From NCBI RefSeq assembly GCF_011742875.1, contig NZ_JAAQTL010000001.1, forward strand, positions 2,294,001 to 2,358,000: DNA of 64,000 nucleotides, in the 5' to 3' direction. The position numbers were made by a program, and so were the translations under genes. Of this stretch, positions 28,776 to 36,658 are shown piece by piece. Position 1 is the stretch's first letter, and every line of letters begins with the position of its first letter. This stretch comes from Luteibacter yeojuensis. Lineage in GTDB: Bacteria > Pseudomonadota > Gammaproteobacteria > Xanthomonadales > Rhodanobacteraceae. The notes below the pieces were generated by a model. The model was given only the letters and a program-made list of their open reading frames with translations, was not told where the DNA came from and did not search any database.

Positions 28776-28803
28776 CGATAGTCTCGCCCCTTGAGACTGT
28801 CAA
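28775..28803 (-). promoter_or_regulatory. dcw operon promoter (Pmra)
   Basis: The minus strand has TTGACA (28803-28798), a perfect -35 box, then 17 bp and TATCGT (28780-28775), four of six matches to the -10 box. The 17-bp spacer is itself an inverted repeat, GTCTC-7 nt-GAGAC, filling the spacer exactly. Transcription would start near 28768, about 40 nt before the mraZ ATG. Confidence 0.8.
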
Positions 28804-29117
28804 GGAAATTTTTCTTGTGAATCAAGGAGAAAGGCCACCTTCGCCGCTATTTCCAGCCATTTCTGAGGAACTGGTGGAAGGTGATTGAATCGTGGGGTTT
28901 TTTTGCGACGAACTTCGCGTTTCGAGAGGCTTGTGGAATGTGAAATCGCAGGGGGGAATGAACGGGGATTCATCCGAAGGCGAACGTGTAGGAGCCGCTA
29001 TAGCGGCGAGGGGAACCTGCCTCGCCGCTTCATCGCTGCGTAGGCTTCTCGCCGCTATAGCGGCTCCTACAAGGAGACCGCGACGCCGGGGAAGCGGCGC
29101 CGCGGTACCTGGAAGAA
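28804..29117. other. Intergenic region between the dcw promoter and rnpB
   Basis: No gene is seen. The region holds the REP-type element at 28987-29071 and about 180 bp of lower-GC sequence just upstream of the dcw promoter (28804-28986) that could carry upstream activator sites. A minus-strand open frame across 28822-29235 runs into the RNase P RNA and is not credible as a gene. Confidence 0.5.
28987..29071. repeat. REP-type palindromic element, copy A
   Basis: This is an 85-bp element with inverted ends. Each end begins TGTAGGAGCCGCTATAGCGG (or its complement) and is itself a palindrome (GCCGCTATAGCGGC). An asymmetric centre, about CTCGCCGCTTCATCGCTGCG, fixes the orientation. Five further copies lie in the window, all intergenic. 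The type resembles REP doublets mobilised by RAYT-type transposases; no such transposase gene is in the window. Confidence 0.85.
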
Positions 29118-29484
<367 letters not shown>

Positions 29485-29489
29485 GGGGA

Positions 29490-29495
29490 AGTATA
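29490..29495 (-). promoter_or_regulatory. -10 box of the rnpB promoter
   Basis: TATACT on the minus strand, 6 bp before the predicted RNase P RNA 5' end, matches the sigma-70 -10 consensus in five of six bases. The -35 position (about 29512-29518) falls inside the REP-type element copy B and shows no good match. Confidence 0.6.
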
Positions 29496-29510
29496 GCCGC
29501 GAACCGCCTC

Positions 29511-29633
29511 TGTAGGAGCCGCTATAGCGGCGAGGGGGCATGCCTCGCCGCTTCATCGCTCCGTTGGCTTCTCGCCGCTATAGCGGCTCCCACAGTTACG
29601 GCATGCTCCCTCGCCGCTATAGCGGCTCCTACA
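29511..29633. repeat. REP-type palindromic element, copy B with an extra half
   Basis: A complete doublet occupies 29511-29594 (right end CTCCCACA instead of CTCCTACA). It is followed after GTTAC by a third half-element ending CTCCTACA at 29633. The element fills the space between the rnpB promoter and rsmI. Orientation of the asymmetric centre is the same as copy A. Confidence 0.85.
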
Positions 29634-29677
29634 GGCGCGCTAGAATCGATGGCTGCGATTCACTCCGGCCTTGCCTC

Positions 29678-30505
29678 ATGTCCCCCTCCCGCCCAGGCAC
29701 CCTCCATGTCGTCGCCACGCCCATCGGCCATCGCGACGACATCGGCGCGCGCGCCATCGAGACCCTCCGGCGGGCGAAGGTGATCGCGGCCGAAGACACC
29801 CGGCATACGCGGCCCTTGCTCCAGCACCTCGGCGTCGACACGCCGCTGGTCGCCCTGCACGACCATAACGAGCGCACGGCCGTGGACGGTCTCCTGGAAC
29901 GCCTGCGCGGCGGGGACGACGTCGCCCTCGTCTCCGATGCCGGGACGCCGCTGATCAGCGACCCCGGCTTCCGCCTGGTCCGCGCTGCGCGGGCGGCCGG
30001 CTTCCGGGTGAGCCCGGTACCGGGCCCGAGCGCGGTCGTGGCGGCCTTGTCCGTGGCCGGACTTCCGAGCGACCGCTTCATCTTCGAAGGTTTCCTGCCC
30101 GCGAAGGCGGGTGGGCGCCGCTCGCGCCTTGGCGAACTGGCAGGCGAGGCGCGAACGCTGATCTTCTACGAGTCGTCGCACCGCATCCTCGAATCGCTCG
30201 AGGACATGCGCGGGGCCTTCGGCGCGGACCGCGAGGCCGTGGTGGCGCGCGAGCTGACGAAAATGTTCGAAACCGTCCTCGACGGTACGCTCGACGATCT
30301 CGTTCGCCAGGTCGCGGCCGATCCGAACCAGCAGAAGGGCGAATTCGTGGTGATGGTCGCCGGGCGCGAAGCCGGCGAGGACGAGCGGCTGGCGGAGGGC
30401 CTGCGCGTGTTCGCGATCCTGAAGGACGAATTGCCCCCGGCCAAGGCGGCGAAGCTGGCGGCGGCCATCACCGGTGCGCCGCGCAAGGCGCTCTACGGCG
30501 CCTGA
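29678..30505 (+). CDS. rsmI: 16S rRNA (cytidine1402-2'-O)-methyltransferase RsmI
   Basis: RsmI methylates the 2'-OH of C1402 in 16S rRNA, the partner modification of RsmH. The ATG at 29678 gives 275 residues. The frame continues upstream only through the REP element, so longer starts are rejected. The tetrapyrrole-methylase-like fold is clear: LHVVATPIGHRDDIGARA, AAEDTRHTRPLL, LVSDAGTPLISDPGFRLV, PVPGPSAVVAALSVAGLP and FEGFLPAK. TAGAAT at 29641-29646 could be a -10 box. Confidence 0.96.
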   Translation: MSPSRPGTLHVVATPIGHRDDIGARAIETLRRAKVIAAEDTRHTRPLLQHLGVDTPLVALHDHNERTAVDGLLERLRGGDDVALVSDAGTPLISDPGFRLVRAARAAGFRVSPVPGPSAVVAALSVAGLPSDRFIFEGFLPAKAGGRRSRLGELAGEARTLIFYESSHRILESLEDMRGAFGADREAVVARELTKMFETVLDGTLDDLVRQVAADPNQQKGEFVVMVAGREAGEDERLAEGLRVFAILKDELPPAKAAKLAAAITGAPRKALYGA

Positions 30506-30528
30506 CTCCGTTCAGGAGCCGCTGTTTT

Positions 30529-30611
30529 TGTGGGAGCCGCTTCAGCGGCGATGGGTGCTTGCGACAAGCTTGCCCGCTGCCGCGGGATCGCCGGCGTAGC
30601 CGGCTCCTACA
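30529..30611. repeat. REP-type palindromic element, copy C (diverged)
   Basis: Ends are TGTGGGAGCCGC and GGCTCCTACA. The left half-palindrome is GCCGCT-TC-AGCGGC and the right one is GCCGGC-GTA-GCCGGC, so stem bases changed on both sides together. The centre differs from the other copies. It lies between rsmI and the lpoA-like gene. A partial unit (AGGAGCCGCT) sits just before it at 30515. Confidence 0.65.
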
Positions 30612-30735
30612 CGGAGCAGGCTTTCGCTATTGCACAAGGAAACGGCCCGCCTCACGCCGGCCTCGCGAATCGATGGGCTATGATCCGGACGTTTCGGCGT
30701 CCTGTGGCGCCCGTGCAGCCAAGGAACATCTTTCG

Positions 30736-32535
30736 ATGCGATCGATCCGTGCGACCACCCTCGGCCTCCTGCTTTCCGCCGGCCTTGCCGGCTGCGTGAC
30801 CCAAGGCGGCGTGCAGCATGGGGCGCCGCCTTCGGGCGCGGCCACGCAGGCCGCGCAGGCGCTCTACACCAAGGGCCAGTTCGACCAGGCCGCACAGGCC
30901 TACCTCGCCCTGGCCGACCAGGACGGCAGCCATCGCGACTATTACAAGCTGCTCGCGGCGGAGGCTTATCGTCAGGAGGGCGCGCTCGACCGCGCCGCAC
31001 CCATCGTCGCCGATATCCGCCGCTCGCGGCTCGAAGGCGAGGACGCCCTGCGTGTCGACGCGCTCCGGGCGGAAATCGCCCTGAAGAACAACGACGCGAA
31101 AACGGCGTTGTCGCTTACCGGAAAGCCTTCCGCCCGCGTATCGCCACAGATCGACCAGCGTCTCGCCGAACTTCGCGCGCGGGCACAGGCCGCCGCGGGC
31201 GATGCCTGGAGCGCGGCGCAGACCCGTATCGAACTGGACGGCGGGCTCCGCGGCATCGACCGCGAGCAGAACCGCAGGGAAATCCTCGCCCTGCTCACCG
31301 GCCTCGGCGCCCAGCCGCTGGCGGAACGGGGTAGCGCCCTTCCCGCCGACGACCCGATGAAACCCTGGGTGGTCGAGGCCCAGGCCCAGCTGGGCAGTGT
31401 GACCCGCTCGCCGGCCGTGCTCGACCAGGCCGTGGGCACCGTGACCGGCGACAAGGGTGTGCGCGAAGGCTACAAGGTGCCGACCAAGGTCGCCTTGCTG
31501 CTGCCGCTTTCCGGCCCCCTCGCCGGCGCCGGCACGGCGATCCGCGACGGCTTCTTCGCCAACTACCTCGAGTCGGCGCAAAACGGGGCACCGCGCCCCG
31601 AGGTGGCGGTGTACGACTCCGGCAACGATGCCCAGCACGTCGTCGCCGCTTATGACAAGGCCGTGGCCGAAGGCGCACGCTTCGTCATCGGCCCACTGAA
31701 CCGCGACGGCGTCTCCGCCATCTTCGCCAAGGGCGCGTTGCCCGCGCCGATGCTCACGCTGAACTACCCGAACGACAACAAGAACCTTCCGCCCGCGGGC
31801 GCCAACGAATTCGGCCTGCTGCCGGAAACGGAGGGCGCGCAGGTGGCCGACCACATGGCCGACCGCGGCATGCGCAACGCCACCGTGATCGTCTCCACCG
31901 ACGACTTCGCCCGCCGCGCCGGCAACGCCTTCAAGGCCGAATGGCAGGCGCGCGGCGGCACGCTGGCGGGCCAGGTGACCCTCGATTCGGGGAGCATCGA
32001 CTTCGCCTCGCAGCTGTCCGAGCCGGTGGACCAGGATCCCGCCACCAGTGGCGTCTTCATCAGCATGAAGCCCCAGCAGGCCCGCCTGCTGCTCCCGCAG
32101 CTGCGCCTCGCGAAGAACACGCTACCGGTGTTCGCCACCTCGCACATCTACGGGGGCGGCGACGATCCGACGGCGGATCGCGATCTTGAAGGGGTCGAGT
32201 TCTGCGATGCACCGTGGCTGTTCGACGCGCAGCCGGGCCTGCCGCGCCGCGCCGCGCTGAACGACGCACTGCCTGCGACCCGCGGCGTGGCCGCACGCCT
32301 GTTCGCCTTCGGCATGGACGCATGGGGCCTGGTGCCGTACATCGACTGGATGCGCGGCCACCCCGGCAGCTACCTGCCGGGTGCCACCGGCCAGCTGGTC
32401 GCGGACGAGTTCGGCCGCGTGCGCCGCGTACTCATCTGGGCGCGCTTCGCCGACGGCGTGGCGCGACCGGTCGCGGGTAGCCTCGAACTCGAAGCGCCTG
32501 CCACGGCCCCGGACGTCGAGAGCGGCGGCGGCTGA
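30736..32535 (+). CDS. lpoA: Penicillin-binding protein activator, LpoA/LppC family lipoprotein
   Basis: LpoA is an outer-membrane lipoprotein that reaches through the periplasm to stimulate PBP1A. The ATG at 30736 (GGAAC upstream) gives 599 residues and begins a lipoprotein signal peptide with lipobox LAGC, acylated at C20. An N-terminal helical, TPR-like part (about 30-215) with ALYTKGQFDQAAQAYL is followed by a periplasmic-binding-protein fold (about 235-590: KVALLLPLSGPLAGAGTAIRDGF, FVIGPLNRDGVSAI, AWGLVPYIDWM). Position between rsmI and yraN matches the enteric order. The function is inferred from family and synteny. Confidence 0.9.
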   Translation: MRSIRATTLGLLLSAGLAGCVTQGGVQHGAPPSGAATQAAQALYTKGQFDQAAQAYLALADQDGSHRDYYKLLAAEAYRQEGALDRAAPIVADIRRSRLEGEDALRVDALRAEIALKNNDAKTALSLTGKPSARVSPQIDQRLAELRARAQAAAGDAWSAAQTRIELDGGLRGIDREQNRREILALLTGLGAQPLAERGSALPADDPMKPWVVEAQAQLGSVTRSPAVLDQAVGTVTGDKGVREGYKVPTKVALLLPLSGPLAGAGTAIRDGFFANYLESAQNGAPRPEVAVYDSGNDAQHVVAAYDKAVAEGARFVIGPLNRDGVSAIFAKGALPAPMLTLNYPNDNKNLPPAGANEFGLLPETEGAQVADHMADRGMRNATVIVSTDDFARRAGNAFKAEWQARGGTLAGQVTLDSGSIDFASQLSEPVDQDPATSGVFISMKPQQARLLLPQLRLAKNTLPVFATSHIYGGGDDPTADRDLEGVEFCDAPWLFDAQPGLPRRAALNDALPATRGVAARLFAFGMDAWGLVPYIDWMRGHPGSYLPGATGQLVADEFGRVRRVLIWARFADGVARPVAGSLELEAPATAPDVESGGG

Positions 32536-32565
32536 TCCCGGCGGGTGCGAACCAGGAGAGTTCGC

Positions 32566-32937
32566 TTGGCCCCGCCCGCAAAGAAGACCACGGCACGTCG
32601 CGCCACCGGCAACCGCTTCGAAGACACCGCGCGCGAGTACCTCCAGGCGCGGGGCCTGCGCCTCGTGCACGCCAATTTCCTCTGTCGGCACGGCGAGATC
32701 GACCTCGTGATGCGCGACGGCGAGACCCTCGTCTTCGTCGAGGTCCGCTTTCGCCGCAGCGGCGCGTTCGGCGGTGCGCTGGGCTCGGTCACGATGGCCA
32801 AACGGCACAAGCTCGTCAGCGCCGCACACCTCTGGCTGGCCTGGCATCCGCGGGACGCGCGCCGCCCCTGTCGTTTCGACGTGATCGCCTTCGAAGGCGA
32901 CGAGGTGGAATGGGTGCGCGCCGCTTTCGAGGCCTGA
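32566..32937 (+). CDS. yraN: UPF0102 protein YraN, endonuclease-like
   Basis: This 123-residue protein has the UPF0102/PD-(D/E)xK fold related to Holliday-junction resolvases. The cellular role is not established. The TTG at 32566 is preferred: it has AGGAGA 6 bp upstream and starts MAPPAKKTTARRATG before the conserved GNRFEDTAREYL. A GTG at 32545 would add seven residues. Nuclease-like residues HGEIDLVMRDGETLVFVEVR (E-I-D then E-V-R/K) are intact. The gene follows lpoA by 30 bp and is probably co-transcribed. Confidence 0.9.
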   Translation: MAPPAKKTTARRATGNRFEDTAREYLQARGLRLVHANFLCRHGEIDLVMRDGETLVFVEVRFRRSGAFGGALGSVTMAKRHKLVSAAHLWLAWHPRDARRPCRFDVIAFEGDEVEWVRAAFEA

Positions 32938-32948
32938 GCGCCTTCTTC

Positions 32949-33032
32949 TGTAGGAGCCGCTACAGCGGCGGGAAGCCAACGGAGCGATGAAGCCGCGAGG
33001 CACGTCCCCTCGCCGCTATAGCGGCTCCTACA
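32949..33032. repeat. REP-type palindromic element, copy D (opposite orientation)
   Basis: The ends are standard, but the asymmetric centre reads GAAGCCAACGGAGCGATGAA, the complement of that in copies A, B, E and F, so this copy is inverted. It lies between the converging yraN and HAD genes. Its last bases (complement TGTAG) supply the TAG stop of the HAD gene at 33028-33030. The long hairpin may also act as a terminator for both. Confidence 0.85.
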
Positions 33033-33717
33033 GCTGTTTCGCCAAGCGCTCGGGTAGGAAATCCTCGCGGCGCATCTTCGCCAGTTCGGCCACGGTGTCG
33101 ATGGCGATGTCCGGCGGCGTCTCTTCCAGTTCCTTGCCCGCCGCGGCCGCGTAGTGACCCTGTTTCACGAAGACCGTCGTCACCTTGTCGCCCAGCAGTT
33201 TCTTCATCGCGACGAGGATGCGCGGCTTGTCGTCGACCATCACGTAGTGGTCCGCGGGATACCGCGCGCGCATGTCGTCGAGCATCTCTTCCTTGTGCAC
33301 GTAGATCAGCACATCATTCGCGAACGCGTCCCACAGGCCCGCTCGGCGGATCTTGCGCGGCTGGAACACGGTGTCGCCGTCGGACAGGATGACCGGGCGT
33401 CCCATCGTGCGCAGGTGCGCGACGGTTTCCGGAACGCCCGGGAAGCGGCGCTCGTCGAACGGGTAATCGAGCAGGAAGAACGACAGGCGCATGTAGGCGG
33501 GATCGCCGCCCTTGCCGCGCAGTTTCTGCAAGGCACCCAGGTAATCGGCATAACCCACCTCGGCGCGGATCTGCTTGTCGACAGCGGCATAGCGCGCGGG
33601 GCCTTCGGCACCGAGTTCGCGCTCCAGCCGCGCGGCGAGGTCGGCGCTGAAGCGGTCGTTGTCGATGAGCGTGTTGTCGACGTCGAAGAGGAAGACGATG
33701 GGGTCGTGGGTGGACAC
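33028..33717 (-). CDS. HAD-superfamily hydrolase
   Basis: This is a 229-residue cytoplasmic phosphatase-like protein. HAD motif I is FLFDVDNTLID (nucleophile and acid Asp), motif II PVILSDGDT, and motif IV is MVDDKPRI. A helical cap of about 100 residues lies between motifs I and II. The substrate cannot be told from sequence. The stop codon is provided by the REP element copy D. It is convergent with yraN. Confidence 0.8.
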   Translation of the reverse strand: MSTHDPIVFLFDVDNTLIDNDRFSADLAARLERELGAEGPARYAAVDKQIRAEVGYADYLGALQKLRGKGGDPAYMRLSFFLLDYPFDERRFPGVPETVAHLRTMGRPVILSDGDTVFQPRKIRRAGLWDAFANDVLIYVHKEEMLDDMRARYPADHYVMVDDKPRILVAMKKLLGDKVTTVFVKQGHYAAAAGKELEETPPDIAIDTVAELAKMRREDFLPERLAKQL

Positions 33718-33772
33718 GGTGGATCCTTGGACGAAGGAGGCCCATCATCCCATGGAGACTGCCACTCCGGAT

Positions 33773-33856
33773 TGTAGGAGCCGCTACAGCGGCGAGGGGA
33801 CATACGTCGTCGCTTCACCGCTTCGTGGGCTTCTCGCCGTTATAGCGGCTCCCACA
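33773..33856. repeat. REP-type palindromic element, copy E
   Basis: The ends are TGTAGGAGCCGCTACAGCGG and CGTTATAGCGGCTCCCACA; the centre has the same orientation as copy A with a few substitutions (CGTCGCTTCACCGCTTCG). It lies between the start of the HAD gene and the 3' end of the GGDEF-EAL gene, 7 bp from the latter's stop. Confidence 0.82.
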
Positions 33857-33863
33857 GGTGAGA

Positions 33864-36599
33864 TCAGGCGCGTTTGGGCGGTACCAGCGACAGGCGCTTG
33901 CCTTTCGTGGCCTTCGGGGCGAGGAGGCGTTCGATCTCGTCGGGCGGAAGCGGGCGGGAATACAGGAAGCCCTGGCCTTCCTGGCAGCCCGCGCGGAGCA
34001 GGAACTCGTGCTGGGCTTCGGTTTCGATGCCCTCGGCGATCGTATGCAGGTCGAGGCTGCGTGCGATGGCCACCATCGCCTCGGTGATCGCCACGTCGTT
34101 CGCGTTCATGGGCAGGCCGCTGACGAAGGAACGATCGATCTTCAGGTAGGCCACCGCCGGCAGCTTCAGGTACGCGAGCGAGGAGTACCCGGTGCCGAAG
34201 TCGTCGATCGCCACGGCCACGCCGAGGTTGTGCAGGGTCTGCATCGCGCGCTGGGTATCCTCGCCCAGGCGCAGGATGGCGCTCTCGGTGAGTTCGACGA
34301 GCAGGCGCTTGGGGTGCACGCCGCTCACGCGCAGCGCCTGGGCGATCCCATGCAGGAAATCCGGATGGCCGAACGAACCCGCGGAGACGTTGACCGCCAG
34401 GCGCAGCGACGGCAACCGCGCCTCGTCCCAGGCGACCAGCTGGCGGGAGGCGTTCTCGAGCACCCACTGGTCGATCTGGCGTATGAGGCCAAGGCTCTCG
34501 GCGATGGGAATGAATTCGTCCGGCGCGATCTGCCCGCGCTCGGGATGCCGCCAGCGGATCAGTGCCTCGACGGCGACGATGCGGCCGCTCTTCATCTCCA
34601 CGCTGGGCTGGTAGACGAGTTGGAATTCGTTCCGCGACAACGCCTGGCGCAGCTCCGAGGCGAGCTTCAGGCGGCGCCGCGCATCGGCGTGCATCTTCGG
34701 CGTATAGAAGCGCAGCGCGTTGCGCTCCTCGGTCTTGGCGACGTACATCGCGGCGTCGGCGTTGGCGATGAGCGTCACCGCATCGTTGCCGTCCAGCGGG
34801 TAACCGGCAATGCCGATGCTGGCGCTGACGAAGAGTTCGTAATCGCCCAGGTCGAACGGCCGTGCCAGCGCGGCCAGCATGGCCTCGGCCACCAGCAGCG
34901 CTTCCTCGCGCGAACGCAGGTCCGCCAGCAGCACGGTGAACTCGTCGCCGCCGATGCGGCCCGCCACGTCGTGCGGCGCGAGCTGTGCGCGGATGCGCTC
35001 GGCCACGCGCATGAGCAGGGCATCGCCGATCGCATGGCTGTAGCTGTCGTTCACCACCTTGAACGCGTCGAGGTCGACGAACAGCACGGCGACCGCACCG
35101 CGCTCGTGCGCGGCGCGCGTAATGGCCTCCGCGCAGCGCCTCTCGAATTCGGAGCGCGTGACCAGCCCGGTCAGCGGATCGTGCGTGGCCAGGTGCTGCA
35201 GCCGCTGGCGGTCGGCCTTGCGGGCCGTGATGTCGGACACCACCGCCACGTAGTGCTGTGGACGGCCATCGCGGTCGCGGATGGTGCTGATGCTCATCAG
35301 TTCGGGATACGTCGTGCCGTCCGCGCGCCGGCTCTCCACCTCCCCCAGCCAGTTGTCGCCCGCGGCGATGTCGTCCCACAGCGTCTGCGGCAGGGGCCGG
35401 CCGTCCGCCAGGGTGCGCGTGGCGTCGAAGCGCGTGCGGCGCAGGGCCTGCGCGGGAAAGCCGGTGAGCTTGACGTGCGCGGCGTTGGTCGTCGTCACGC
35501 GGCGATCGGCGTCGGCGATGATCACGCCCTCGGCGATGCTGGCCAGCGCCTCGGCCGCGATCTTGCGTTCCTGCTCCATTGCCACGCGATCGGAGATGTC
35601 GCGCACGATCGCCTGCGAGACCTGGCGCGCGCCCCACGCGACGAGGCTGCTCTGCGTTTCCACCGGCCGGGTGCCCCCGTTCACGTCGCGCAGGAGTCCC
35701 TCGCCCGATTCCGGCGAGCCGTCCACGAACAGGCTGGCCAGTTCCACGCCGGTGAGATCGGCGCGCGCGCAGCCCAGCCAGGTGGCCGCGCGGTCGTTGG
35801 CGTCGAGGATGTGGCCGCTCTCGCGGTCCACCATGAAGATCGCGTCGGCCGCGCTGTCGAACAGCAGGCTATAGCGCTCCTCCGTGCCGCGAATGCCTGC
35901 CAGGATGCGCTGGGCCATGCGCAGCCAGAGCAGCGAGGCCAGGGCGGCCACCCCGAGCACCGTGAAGAAGAGCACGCGGCCCAGCCAGGAGGCGCCGTTG
36001 GCGATGTCGAGGGAGAAGGCCTTGGCGCGCGGCTCGATGTAATCGTTCAGTGCGGCGATGCGGTCGCGTTCCGCGGTGGCGTCGCCGGACTGAAGGGAGC
36101 CCGACCGGTAGCCTTCCTCGAGGCGGTCGGCGATGGTCGCCAGCTCCAGGAGGCTCGTATCGACGGAACGCCACTCGGCCACGGCTTCGCGTACGTAAGG
36201 CATGCCGGAGAAATACTGGAAAATGAACACCATGCCCGGAATGGCTTCGGGGATGACCCCGCCCCGGGCGAAGGCGGCCTCGACCTCCGTATGCGAGAAG
36301 TCGCCGCCGGCGATGGCGTCGCGCGCCTCGCGGTCGGCCAGGAGCACCGCGTAGTTCCGGCGGAATCCGGCGAGATCGCCAGGCCGGCCATGGGCGGCGT
36401 ACTCGTCCAGGTCGATCACCGCCTGTTTCTGCGCCTTGGACCAGAGACTCTCGCCGTTGAGGAAACCGGCGAGGGTCACCTGGGTCTGCAACGCGACCCA
36501 CGTCAGGGTGAGGACCAGCCCCACGACCACCACGAGCGCATAGGCCAGGGGCCTCAGGCGGCGTGACAACGGTTGTTGGTGGCTGGCCTCGAGGCGCAT
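33864..36599 (-). CDS. Membrane-anchored GGDEF-EAL protein with PAS domains
   Basis: This 911-residue protein makes and/or breaks c-di-GMP. A transmembrane helix (about 19-41), a periplasmic sensor region (about 42-205) and a second helix (about 208-227) are followed by two PAS domains (about 240-340 and 350-462), a GGDEF domain with intact GGDEF at 550-554, and an EAL domain with EAL at 678-680 and DDFGTGYSSLAYLK. The inhibitory RxxD site before GGDEF is missing (APHD). Both catalytic motifs are canonical, so it could be bifunctional. The sensed signal is unknown. It is a single-gene unit bounded by a REP element. Confidence 0.92.
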   Translation of the reverse strand: MRLEASHQQPLSRRLRPLAYALVVVVGLVLTLTWVALQTQVTLAGFLNGESLWSKAQKQAVIDLDEYAAHGRPGDLAGFRRNYAVLLADREARDAIAGGDFSHTEVEAAFARGGVIPEAIPGMVFIFQYFSGMPYVREAVAEWRSVDTSLLELATIADRLEEGYRSGSLQSGDATAERDRIAALNDYIEPRAKAFSLDIANGASWLGRVLFFTVLGVAALASLLWLRMAQRILAGIRGTEERYSLLFDSAADAIFMVDRESGHILDANDRAATWLGCARADLTGVELASLFVDGSPESGEGLLRDVNGGTRPVETQSSLVAWGARQVSQAIVRDISDRVAMEQERKIAAEALASIAEGVIIADADRRVTTTNAAHVKLTGFPAQALRRTRFDATRTLADGRPLPQTLWDDIAAGDNWLGEVESRRADGTTYPELMSISTIRDRDGRPQHYVAVVSDITARKADRQRLQHLATHDPLTGLVTRSEFERRCAEAITRAAHERGAVAVLFVDLDAFKVVNDSYSHAIGDALLMRVAERIRAQLAPHDVAGRIGGDEFTVLLADLRSREEALLVAEAMLAALARPFDLGDYELFVSASIGIAGYPLDGNDAVTLIANADAAMYVAKTEERNALRFYTPKMHADARRRLKLASELRQALSRNEFQLVYQPSVEMKSGRIVAVEALIRWRHPERGQIAPDEFIPIAESLGLIRQIDQWVLENASRQLVAWDEARLPSLRLAVNVSAGSFGHPDFLHGIAQALRVSGVHPKRLLVELTESAILRLGEDTQRAMQTLHNLGVAVAIDDFGTGYSSLAYLKLPAVAYLKIDRSFVSGLPMNANDVAITEAMVAIARSLDLHTIAEGIETEAQHEFLLRAGCQEGQGFLYSRPLPPDEIERLLAPKATKGKRLSLVPPKRA

Positions 36600-36658
36600 C
36601 GGATCCTCTTGTTCCCGAACCTGACGGATAGTGCGCTACTTGGCGCCCAACTTGCGAG

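Noticed and set aside
28987..29071. A CRISPR array or insertion sequence for the repeated elements
   Set aside because: The copies are dispersed with unrelated spacing, have no regular spacers and encode no transposase.
32949..33856. The HAD gene and its two flanking repeats as a composite transposon
   Set aside because: The two flanking elements are oppositely oriented and of the REP type, which do not mobilise genes; other copies lie nearby without such pairing.
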